A stretch of 18,149 nt of DNA from DATKCN01 sp035513175 (GTDB lineage Bacteria > Chloroflexota > Chloroflexia > Thermomicrobiales > CFX8), in assembly GCA_035513175.1 (NCBI GenBank), contig DATKCN010000268.1, positions 1 through 18,149 of the forward strand. Reading direction: 5' to 3'. A program made the translations under genes and the position numbers. Of the stretch, positions 1 through 6,455 are shown piece by piece. The first letter of the stretch is position 1. Each line of letters opens with the position of its first letter. The notes under the pieces were generated by a model that worked only from the letters and a program-made list of their open reading frames with translations, ran no database searches and was not told where the DNA came from.

Positions 1-916
1 CGATATGCTCCTGCAGCTTGTGCACGAAACGCCTGCGCTGATCGGTGTTAATCTCCATGACCGCGCGGAGCAGTTGTGGATGGCAGCCGGCCTCCTGCGC
101 CATGTGCGCCAGTGCCTTAACGTCCTTTGGGAAACACGATCCTCCATACCCGACACCTGCCTCAAGAAACAGCTGTCCGATGCGCGCGTCGTACCCCATG
201 CCTCGCGCGACGACCGTAACATCGGCTCCCACGCGCTCGCATATCTGCGCGATCTCGTTGATGAAGGAAATCTTGGTGGCGAGGAACGAATTGGAGGCGT
301 ACTTAATCATTTCCGCTGAGCGACGGTCCGTAATGACGATGGGGGCGTCCATGACACTGTACAGCTCCGACACGCGTTCTGCCGCTTCCAGATCGTCCGC
401 CCCGAGAACCACGCGGTCCGGATGCAGGACATCCTGCACGGCCGACCCCTCACGCAGAAACTCTGGGTTGCTCACGACCGAGAATTTCACTCCAGGCTTG
501 ACGTTTTCTGCGATGATCGACGTCACCAGATCTCCGGAGCCGATCGGCATCGTGCTCTTGTTGACGACGACGGTGTCGCCCGCGAGATGATCGGCGATCA
601 TTCGCGCGGCGCGTCGGACCGCTCGCATGTCAGCCTCGCCGGAGATCGCCGACGGTGTATCGACGCAAATGAACACAAATGCCGAATGCGGCACGGCGTC
701 TGAGTAGTCAGTCGTGAATCTCAGGCGACCTGCCGCGAGATTTCGCTCGATCAGCTCGGGCAGCCCGGGCTCGTATATTGGGCACTCTCCTGCCTGCAAG
801 CGGCAGACCTTTTCGGCGTCGATGTCGACCCCGACAACGTCGTTGCCGAGATCCGCGAACGCGGCGCTATATACAAGACCGACGTATCCGCTTCCGATGA
901 CACTGATGCGCGCCAT
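1..916 (-). CDS. ugd: UDP-glucose 6-dehydrogenase, C-terminus beyond window edge
   Basis: Oxidises UDP-glucose to UDP-glucuronate with two NAD+, feeding capsule, exopolysaccharide or cell-wall glycan synthesis in the cytosol. The visible 305 residues start MARISVIGSGYVGL, a Rossmann G-x-G-YVGL nucleotide loop, followed by VDIDAEKV with the NAD-binding Asp. The NKSTMPIGSG and SNPEFLREG segments follow. Lys205 in AEMIKYASNSFLATK and Cys261 in GGSCFPKD are the catalytic residues of the family, and both are present. The ATG is chosen because an AAGGAG ribosome site sits a few bases upstream and the family starts here. About 120-130 residues (end of the UDP-binding domain) lie outside the window. 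It is last in a minus-strand run after tgt and the FecR-like gene, 68 nt downstream of the latter. A GDP-mannose dehydrogenase is the main alternative, but the overall motif set fits Ugd better. Confidence 0.93.
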   Translation of the reverse strand, partial: MARISVIGSGYVGLVYSAAFADLGNDVVGVDIDAEKVCRLQAGECPIYEPGLPELIERNLAAGRLRFTTDYSDAVPHSAFVFICVDTPSAISGEADMRAVRRAARMIADHLAGDTVVVNKSTMPIGSGDLVTSIIAENVKPGVKFSVVSNPEFLREGSAVQDVLHPDRVVLGADDLEAAERVSELYSVMDAPIVITDRRSAEMIKYASNSFLATKISFINEIAQICERVGADVTVVARGMGYDARIGQLFLEAGVGYGGSCFPKDVKALAHMAQEAGCHPQLLRAVMEINTDQRRRFVHKLQEHI

Positions 917-984
917 GTGACTCCTTCGGTGATAGCTGGCCCGCGGCTCGCCGTGGACGCGTGACACGTCCTTGTTGGAGCGCG

Positions 985-2304
985 TTATTCCTGATCGACC
1001 AGTTCGGCGCTCGTTAACGAAATGTTCGCAACCCTCGTCTGGTAACTCTCGCCTGAAGCGTACACCACGATCGACGTCACCTGTCTAGGCAGAGGCGAAA
1101 GATTCCGGAGATCGAAAACAACACGCTGCCACGTGTCTCTTTCGAGCCTGGTGGCGCGATCCCGTGGGATCGACACCGCTGGTTCGCTCAAAATGTAGTA
1201 GCTGTGCGTCCATCGATTTTCCTGCCCCGCGGCGTCGACATAGTTGATCTCGAAAGTCAGTGGAAACTGGGTGAGGTCCGCCCCACTCGAAGGCGGCTGT
1301 TGGTCAGAGATCTTGACGTCAAAGTCAAGCACCAGCGAGGACTGCAACCTGATGGACTTTCCGATTCGCTGGCGGATGCCTGCAGTCGCGGTATTGAGCG
1401 CGTCGCTTGGTCTGAGCAGCTCGACCGCCACCTTCGAGCCGCGCGGCGTCTGCTCCTGGACAAGCTCGATCGATGCCGCTATAGGAAGTGCTTCGGGCGC
1501 CAGGGGACCACGAGTGGTGAACTCCACCCAACCCGCGAGCCCCTGATCGAACGAGCCATTGACGATCAACTCGCGCACGGCGCTCGCCAGGTCTCCGTGA
1601 ACGCCAGCGGCGTCGACAATAAGCTGCCAAGGCGCGGTTAGCGTCGTCTCCCCGCCGGGACCAGCGATGATGGCATCACCGCGCAAGACGGCCGCGCGCA
1701 CGGCCGCGCGCTCCGACGCACCGTCAACGGCAGGCATCACCTCAACGAGGAACGAGCCCGCCCCTACCCTGTTGCGCGCGTCGGACATCGTGACCCGCGT
1801 GTCACCAGCGCGGACGATGAATTCGCTGTACGAGAAGTCGCCACGCGGGGCCATGCCAATGTACACGGCGCCCCGTTCGAGCGTGACGTCGATCAGCTTG
1901 GTCCTGTTCAAGAAACGCGATGAGCGCAGATGGTTGACGGTCACCACCGTATCCTCGGCGATCTCGATGGTCGATCCGTCGAAAGCGGTCACCCAGACGA
2001 CGGTCCCCAGTGCTGTCGAGATCTGATCGCGCTCTGACAATCGAGTTTCCGCGTCGACCAGCCGCCAGTCCGAATCACCTGGCGATCGAACCAGCGCTCC
2101 CCCGCCGCTTACGACGCTGAGCGTCGCAGTTTCAGGGGCCGTGGCGTGCCGGTAGACCCAGCTCCCGGTGGCGCCGGCGGCGATCAGGAGAATGAGAAAC
2201 GTCCCAGCGCTGCTCGCGAGCACGAGCCAGGCCCTCCGCACCTGTGCCGGCTGCGATGGAGCGGGCTGATGTCCCTCTATAATCGCTTCACTCACTGTGG
2301 ACAT
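985..2304 (-). CDS. Membrane-anchored FecR-like domain protein
   Basis: No precise function is recognised. The 439-residue protein has a short cytoplasmic N-terminus, one membrane segment at about residues 26-50 (LVLASSAGTFLILLIAAG core), and a large extracytoplasmic part. Residues about 90-165 resemble a FecR domain (an I-x-T-x-x-G start, then FDGSTIEIAEDT, then ERGAVYIGM). Residues about 246-435 begin LIVNGSFDQGLAGW, a pattern typical of beta-sandwich carbohydrate-binding-like modules. No enzymatic motif is seen. The ATG start overlaps the 3' end of tgt by 17 nt; a GTG at 2295 (8-nt overlap) and a TTG at 2307 are alternatives, and none has a clear ribosome site, so translational coupling to tgt is likely. 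Its proximity to ugd suggests a surface-polysaccharide role, but that is inference. FecR-like domains also occur outside iron signalling, and no sigma/anti-sigma partner is adjacent. Confidence 0.8.
   Translation of the reverse strand: MSTVSEAIIEGHQPAPSQPAQVRRAWLVLASSAGTFLILLIAAGATGSWVYRHATAPETATLSVVSGGGALVRSPGDSDWRLVDAETRLSERDQISTALGTVVWVTAFDGSTIEIAEDTVVTVNHLRSSRFLNRTKLIDVTLERGAVYIGMAPRGDFSYSEFIVRAGDTRVTMSDARNRVGAGSFLVEVMPAVDGASERAAVRAAVLRGDAIIAGPGGETTLTAPWQLIVDAAGVHGDLASAVRELIVNGSFDQGLAGWVEFTTRGPLAPEALPIAASIELVQEQTPRGSKVAVELLRPSDALNTATAGIRQRIGKSIRLQSSLVLDFDVKISDQQPPSSGADLTQFPLTFEINYVDAAGQENRWTHSYYILSEPAVSIPRDRATRLERDTWQRVVFDLRNLSPLPRQVTSIVVYASGESYQTRVANISLTSAELVDQE
1688..1711. repeat. 12-bp tandem duplication inside the FecR-like gene
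   Basis: The unit ACGGCCGCGCGC occurs twice back to back. In the minus-strand protein it encodes a duplicated RAAV (residues about 199-206). It keeps the reading frame and lies in a linker between the FecR-like and carbohydrate-binding-like parts, so it is probably slippage tolerated in a linker. Confidence 0.6.
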
Positions 2305-3514
2305 CAATCATCGGCTCGCGCGAAGCGCGCCCACGTGTCACGCGGTCCCTCGCGCGCTGCTCGGCGGCCACCAGCTCATTCGCAGGTTGGTATCGATCGA
2401 GAAAGACCGTCAGTTCATGCTGAAACGTGCCGTCGCGAATCGCGGCTCGCATGCGCTCCATGACGCGCTGAATGAATCGAAGGTTATGGATTGTCGCCAG
2501 CCTGAACGCGAGCAGCTCACCGGCGCGGAACAGGTGATGAACGTAGGCCACGCTGTGCACTCGACAGGTCGCGCAGTCGCATTCCACATCGATCGGCTCA
2601 TCGCGTTGCGCGAACCGCGACGCCGTCACGTTGACGCGCCCATCGAGCGTGTACAGGCCGCCGCGTCGAGCTACCCGCGTCGGAAGAACGCAATCGAACA
2701 TGTCGACGCCAGTCGCGACGCCTCGCCACAGGTCTTCCGGCGAGCCGACACCCATCAGGTAGCGTGGCCGTGCGACTGGAAGTTCATCGATCGAGGCCCG
2801 CAACATCTCGGCCATAATCGTCTTGGGCTCGCCAACGCTCAGTCCACCGATTGCGCATCCATCGATCTTCGCGCTGGCGACGATGCGCGCCGATTCCCGA
2901 CGACGCTCTGGATTGAACCCACCCTGGCAGATCCCGAACAGCAGGCTTGGCTGCCCCGCAGCATCGTCACGTCTGAACTCATCGACGTTGCGCGGCAGCC
3001 AGGCGTGTGTCAAGCGCGTCGCTTCCTTCTGCTCCGCGTCGGACGCTCCATAGCCGGCAAGCACGTCGAGCGCCATGATGATGTCGGATCCGAACTGCCG
3101 TTGCATGCTGATCGCGCGCTCGGGAGTCAGCGCGTGCAGGCTGCCGTCAATGTGCGATCGAAAGGTGACGCCATCGTCCGAGAGCGTCCGGTTCCGCGCC
3201 AGACTGAACACTTGAAATCCGCCGGAGTCGGTCAGCACCGGGCCCTCCCAGCGCATAAAGTGGCTGACTCCGCCCAGCGTCTCGATCGTGTTCGCGCCGG
3301 GCCGCAGCATCAGATGATACGTATTCGCCAGGATGATTTCCGAGCCGATCGCGAGGATGTCCGCAGGATCGAGCGCCTTTACGCTGGCCTGTGTGCCCAC
3401 CGGCATGAACGCCGGCGTCCGCACGACGCCTCGCGGCAAGCGAAGCTCACCGGCTCGGGCATGACCGTCGGTGGACGATACGGTGAATGTTGAAATCCCA
3501 ACACGGGAGCTCAT
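2288..3514 (-). CDS. tgt: Queuine/preQ1 tRNA-guanine transglycosylase
   Basis: Exchanges guanine-34 in GU(N)-anticodon tRNAs for preQ1 (the bacterial substrate) on the way to queuosine. The protein is 408 residues from the chosen ATG. Asp96 in TDSGGFQ and the nucleophile Asp274 in FDCVLPTR are present, as are GICQGG (195-199 region) and AIGGLSVGEP. A full zinc site, Cys312-x-Cys314-x2-Cys317-x25-His343, closes the barrel. The start at 3514 is chosen because MSSRVGISTFTV matches the usual N-terminus; an in-frame start at 3571 would add 19 low-complexity residues, and GTG at 3517 is adjacent. A CATAAT box lies 7 nt upstream of the ATG, so the mRNA might be nearly leaderless. No queA, queG or ruvB neighbour is visible. 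It heads a minus-strand run and is divergent from the methyltransferase. Confidence 0.96.
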   Translation of the reverse strand: MSSRVGISTFTVSSTDGHARAGELRLPRGVVRTPAFMPVGTQASVKALDPADILAIGSEIILANTYHLMLRPGANTIETLGGVSHFMRWEGPVLTDSGGFQVFSLARNRTLSDDGVTFRSHIDGSLHALTPERAISMQRQFGSDIIMALDVLAGYGASDAEQKEATRLTHAWLPRNVDEFRRDDAAGQPSLLFGICQGGFNPERRRESARIVASAKIDGCAIGGLSVGEPKTIMAEMLRASIDELPVARPRYLMGVGSPEDLWRGVATGVDMFDCVLPTRVARRGGLYTLDGRVNVTASRFAQRDEPIDVECDCATCRVHSVAYVHHLFRAGELLAFRLATIHNLRFIQRVMERMRAAIRDGTFQHELTVFLDRYQPANELVAAEQRARDRVTRGRASREPMIDVHSE

Positions 3515-3538
3515 CACGCTATTATGCCAGTCGGGAGG

Positions 3539-3568
3539 ATGACCGGAATGACGCTGGCGACGCCATGA
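3539..3568 (+). other. Possible 9-codon coupling ORF before the methyltransferase
   Basis: A mini-ORF encoding MTGMTLATP ends in a TGA that overlaps the methyltransferase ATG as ATGA. A GGGAGG ribosome site at 3533-3538 is well spaced for its second ATG (3548) but 26 nt from the methyltransferase start. A TATTAT box at 3520-3525 could be its promoter. The layout suggests translation through the mini-ORF delivers ribosomes to the gene. No conservation evidence is available. Confidence 0.35.
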
Positions 3569-4218
3569 CACCGCGGGCGACGGTTCTGCGATGGTGCTTC
3601 AACGCGTTGTACGGTCGCCTGGCGTTCGCCCACGAGGTGACTGGATGGATCGCGTTCGGGGCGGCATGGGACGCCCGGCGCGGGCTGATCCTCGACCGCA
3701 CCCGAACTTCCCGCGGCGTCGTGCTGGACATCGGCTGTGGCGATGGGCGCCTGCTCGAGCGGTACGAATGTTCACGAGTGCGGTGTCTTGGCGTCGAGCC
3801 GTCGCCAGGCATGGCGCGCAGGGCCAACGCGCGCGGCGCGTTCGTCGTTCGCGCCCGCGCGGAGCAACTGCCGGCGCGATCGTCGAGTGTCGCGACGATC
3901 GTGTCGACATACCCCGGGCCGTGGATCATGTCAGCCGAAACACACACGGAGATTGCGAGAGTCGCCGCGGTGAGCTGCGACGTGTGGTTGCTGCTAGGCG
4001 GGACCTACGAGCGCGGTCCCGGGGCGGGCGCGCGCCGCTTGGTTACGCGGATGGCGTATGGCCGCCAAACTGCTGAACCTCCGGACATGGCGATTCCCGG
4101 CTTCATCGGTTCATGGGAGATCGTGTCCGACGCGTGGGGCAGCGCGCTCGTCTGGCACGGAAGACGATGGGATCAGCGGCCCGCTGACGGGCGCACGGAG
4201 TCGTCCAGTTCTTCCTGA
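3565..4218 (+). CDS. Class I SAM-dependent methyltransferase (UbiE/Methyltransf_11 type)
   Basis: A 217-residue predicted methyltransferase. VLDIGCGDGR (residues 53-62) is motif I, the SAM-binding loop. GVEPSPGM (76-83) holds the acidic residue after strand 2 that binds the SAM ribose. RAEQLPARSSSVATIVSTYPGPWI (from 98) matches the motif II/III region of the small-molecule family. The substrate cannot be told; lipids, quinones or small metabolites are all possible. The N-terminus (residues 10-40) is aromatic-rich and may form the substrate cap. The ATG at 3565 is chosen because the only earlier in-frame start, 3487, would overlap tgt and add 26 unlikely residues. The last 46 bases overlap the 3' end of tatA on the other strand; the serine-rich tail lies in that overlap and may be recent read-on sequence. 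Confidence 0.8.
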   Translation: MTPRATVLRWCFNALYGRLAFAHEVTGWIAFGAAWDARRGLILDRTRTSRGVVLDIGCGDGRLLERYECSRVRCLGVEPSPGMARRANARGAFVVRARAEQLPARSSSVATIVSTYPGPWIMSAETHTEIARVAAVSCDVWLLLGGTYERGPGAGARRLVTRMAYGRQTAEPPDMAIPGFIGSWEIVSDAWGSALVWHGRRWDQRPADGRTESSSSS

Positions 4219-4634
4219 ATCTCGATCAGATCCGCCAATGGGTCGGACTTCGTGGCGACGGGCGCCGGCGCTTCGGCGATCGGCACGTCGGTCTGGGATC
4301 CAGTGGCGCCATTGCGCGCGGGTCGCACCGAACCAGCGGCGTCCGACAGCGGCTTGCCGACACCCTCCTCGACGGACTCCGGAATCGACGCTGCGATCGC
4401 CGCCGTGTCGCGCTTCATGTCATCGACCGTGGTTCGCACTTCCGTCATCGTGGACTGCACGTCGTCGATCGACTCCTGGAACTCGGACGTGAGTTCGCGA
4501 GTTATGCGTCTGAAGTCACGGACGGCCTTGCCAGCCTGTCCTGCGATTTCCGGTATCCGGCCTGGACCGAAGATAATGAGCGCGATGATCATGATCACCA
4601 CGATCTCCATCGATCCCATGCCAAAGAAACTCAT
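4173..4634 (-). CDS. tatA: Twin-arginine translocase subunit, TatA/TatB type
   Basis: Pore-forming or docking subunit of the Tat system, which exports folded proteins across the cytoplasmic membrane. The 153-residue protein has a short N-terminus, one membrane helix at about residues 9-24, the FGP hinge at 22-24, and an amphipathic helix at about 26-50. A long acidic, proline-rich cytoplasmic tail follows. The hinge reads FGPGRIPEIAG, between TatA (FGP-x-x-LPELG) and TatB (GPxRLP). The tail is longer than in a classic TatA (about 60-90 residues), so a TatB role is possible. No tatC is adjacent. The start is supported by a GGAG ribosome site about 6 nt upstream. The gene is convergent with the methyltransferase (46-nt overlap) and divergent from pth. 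Confidence 0.88.
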   Translation of the reverse strand: MSFFGMGSMEIVVIMIIALIIFGPGRIPEIAGQAGKAVRDFRRITRELTSEFQESIDDVQSTMTEVRTTVDDMKRDTAAIAASIPESVEEGVGKPLSDAAGSVRPARNGATGSQTDVPIAEAPAPVATKSDPLADLIEIQEELDDSVRPSAGR

Positions 4635-4700
4635 CTGTCACTCCGCGGTAGTTGCTTTGCTGGTAGTTGGCTGAACGATGCTATGACGTGCAATCCGGGT

Positions 4701-4706
4701 AGTATA
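4701..4706 (-). promoter_or_regulatory. Candidate tatA -10 box
   Basis: Read on the minus strand, this is TATACT preceded by GG, about 70 nt upstream of the tatA ATG. No good -35 box is visible at 16-18 nt. The overlapping GTATAC is itself a palindrome, so a plus-strand TATACC at 4703-4708 could serve pth. Confidence 0.4.
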
Positions 4707-4710
4707 CCAT

Positions 4711-4727
4711 CGGGCATCTTATGCCCG
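4711..4727. repeat. Perfect palindrome in the tatA/pth divergent region
   Basis: CGGGCAT, a 3-base spacer CTT, then ATGCCCG: seven matched pairs without mismatch. It lies between the expected -10 and -35 positions for tatA and at the 5' end of a possible pth transcript. It could be a regulator operator or an mRNA hairpin; the sequence alone does not separate these. Confidence 0.5.
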
Positions 4728-4747
4728 ACTCAGACCATGGAGTTTGC

Positions 4748-5404
4748 GTGCTCGACCGCTTGCGCTGGAACAGAACAGTCAGCACCGAGAAACGGTCCGA
4801 CGGCGAGTTACTGCTGGTGGTCGGCCTCGGCAATCCAGGGCGGCGCTACCAGGGCACGCGGCACAACGTCGGCTTCGCGGCCATCGATCGCGTGTACGCT
4901 CGACTTCCCCGGGGCTCTTCACGGCGCCGGTTCCAGGCCGAATACGTCGAAACCACTCACGCGGGGCGACGCATCCTGCTCGTCAAACCCGAGACGTTCA
5001 TGAACGACAGCGGCATCGCCCTGGGTCAGATTGCACGATGGCACAATGTGCCGCCCGACAACATCCTGCTCGTCTACGATGAGCTGGATCTGCCCCTGGG
5101 AACAATCCGGTTGCGTCCAGGGGGAAGCGCTGGAGGACACAACGGCGTGGCGTCGATCATCTCACATCTCAGGACGCACGAGATTCCCCGATTACGAATC
5201 GGAATCGGGAGACCTCAATCGGGCGCCACTATTTCCTACGTGCTGGCGAACTTCTCGGAACCAGAGCGAAGACAGCTTCCAGACGTCCTGGAGCGCGCGG
5301 CGGACGCTGCGCTCGCGTGGATCGAAAAAGGAACGATCCTCGCCATGAACGAGCACAACCGCCGCGCGTCGCCAGCCACGGAAGGCACGTCCGCTGGATC
5401 GTGA
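4748..5404 (+). CDS. pth: Peptidyl-tRNA hydrolase
   Basis: Cleaves peptidyl-tRNAs released early from ribosomes and recycles the tRNA; essential in most bacteria. The VVGLGNPGRRYQGTRHNVGF block carries the first active-site Asn and the catalytic His. FMNDSG carries the second Asn. DELDLPLGTIRLRPGGSAGGHNG carries the catalytic-dyad Asp and the third Asn; all key residues are present. From the chosen GTG the protein is 218 residues, about 24 longer at the N-terminus than usual, since family members normally begin a few residues before VGLGNPG. The GTG at 4748 is preferred for the GGAG ribosome site at 4739-4742. An ATG at 4721 lies inside the palindrome and adds nine residues. A GTG in the VVGLGNPG block itself would give a standard length but has no ribosome site. 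It is followed 138 nt later by the dehydrogenase gene. Confidence 0.94.
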   Translation: MLDRLRWNRTVSTEKRSDGELLLVVGLGNPGRRYQGTRHNVGFAAIDRVYARLPRGSSRRRFQAEYVETTHAGRRILLVKPETFMNDSGIALGQIARWHNVPPDNILLVYDELDLPLGTIRLRPGGSAGGHNGVASIISHLRTHEIPRLRIGIGRPQSGATISYVLANFSEPERRQLPDVLERAADAALAWIEKGTILAMNEHNRRASPATEGTSAGS

Positions 5405-5460
5405 ATTGCGGTGTCGGCTCCGGCTCGATTGGACCATCCTGCTGGGATACGCCAAAGGGC

Positions 5461-5466
5461 TATAAT
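5461..5466 (+). promoter_or_regulatory. Candidate -10 box for the acyl-CoA cassette
   Basis: A perfect TATAAT, 76 nt upstream of the dehydrogenase start, followed at once by the palindrome CCCGCGGG (5467-5474) at the expected transcription start. No convincing -35 box lies 16-18 nt upstream. It is the best promoter candidate for the four-gene cassette. Confidence 0.45.
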
Positions 5467-5542
5467 CCCGCGGGCAACCGCGCGCCGAGGACACTGGAGT
5501 TGGCGAGACCGCCTCGCGCGTCGGGCATGGAAGGTTGTTGAC

Positions 5543-6394
5543 ATGGATGTGACAAGCGTCTCCGTCGTTGGAACCGGCACGATGGCCACTGGCATCGTGC
5601 AGGTGCTGGCGCAATCCGGCATCCCGGTGACGATGGTCGGGCGAAGTCAGTCTAGCATCGAGGACGCGCTCGCCACCATCCGGCGCAACCTCCAACGCGG
5701 CGTCGAGCGAGAGCGCATGACGGCGGATGACATGGAGCTCTCACTGAGCCTGGTCGTGCCGACAACCCGTTACGACGGGATTGCCGAGACGGACATGGTA
5801 ATCGAGGCCGTCTCCGAAGACATGGTGGTCAAGGCCGAGGTTTTCGAACGGGTCGACGATCTCGTGAAGGAGTTGGCGCTTATCGCCTCAAACACCTCAT
5901 CGATCTCGATCACCTCCCTTGCGTCGCTCACCAGTAGGCCGGATCGCGTGATCGGCATGCACTTCTTCAACCCCGTCCCGGTCATGCAGCTTGTCGAAGT
6001 CGTGCGCGGGCTTGCGACATCTGACGAGGCTGTCGAGACGACCGCGCGACTCACGACGCGCATCGGCAAGACGCCTGTCGAGGTAAACGACTTTCCCGGG
6101 TTCGTCTCGAATCGGGTGCTGATGCCGATGATCAACGAAGCCGTCTACTGCCTGATGGAAGGCGTCGCAACGAGGGAGAACATCGACTCCGTCATGAAAC
6201 TCGGCATGAACCATCCGATGGGTCCACTCGCACTGGCTGATCTCATCGGTCTGGATGTGTGCCTGGACATCCTGGAAGTGTTGCACCGCGACATTGGAGA
6301 CCCGAAGTACCGGCCATGCCCTCTGTTGCGCAAAGTGGTCGCGGCCGGCAAGCTCGGACGCAAGAGCGGTGAAGGATTCTTCGAGTATCGTTAA
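5543..6394 (+). CDS. 3-hydroxyacyl-CoA (3-hydroxybutyryl-CoA type) dehydrogenase
   Basis: Oxidises a short (S)-3-hydroxyacyl-CoA to the 3-ketoacyl-CoA, or the reverse, in beta-oxidation or butyryl-CoA metabolism. At 283 residues it is a stand-alone Hbd/PaaH-size enzyme without a hydratase domain. The dinucleotide loop is GTGTMATG (10-17). SNTSSISIT (117-125) holds the catalytic Ser. His140 in GMHFFNPVPVMQLVE pairs with Glu152, and Asn190 in PGFVSNR completes the site. The C-terminal domain has the NHPMGPLALADLIGLDV block (from residue 223). The ATG follows GGAAGG at a good distance. At the end of strand 2, where NAD-using members carry Asp, this protein has Gly33-Arg34-Ser35, which hints at NADPH. 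It starts the cassette, 61 nt before the mutase gene, and may supply or consume a hydroxyacyl-CoA in the same route. Confidence 0.93.
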   Translation: MDVTSVSVVGTGTMATGIVQVLAQSGIPVTMVGRSQSSIEDALATIRRNLQRGVERERMTADDMELSLSLVVPTTRYDGIAETDMVIEAVSEDMVVKAEVFERVDDLVKELALIASNTSSISITSLASLTSRPDRVIGMHFFNPVPVMQLVEVVRGLATSDEAVETTARLTTRIGKTPVEVNDFPGFVSNRVLMPMINEAVYCLMEGVATRENIDSVMKLGMNHPMGPLALADLIGLDVCLDILEVLHRDIGDPKYRPCPLLRKVVAAGKLGRKSGEGFFEYR

Positions 6395-6455
6395 GCGCAC
6401 GAGGCGGGACGCCGCGGTCCCAGACCCGCCGCGCACCACGGGAGGAGCCGCGCTG

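Noticed and set aside
2278..2283. Plus-strand TATAAT near the FecR-like gene start
   Set aside because: It points antisense into tgt with no gene downstream on that strand and no -35 box; likely chance.
2297..3493. 398-codon plus-strand frame opposite tgt
   Set aside because: tgt has all its catalytic and zinc residues in the other strand; the plus-strand translation is His/Arg-rich shadow sequence.
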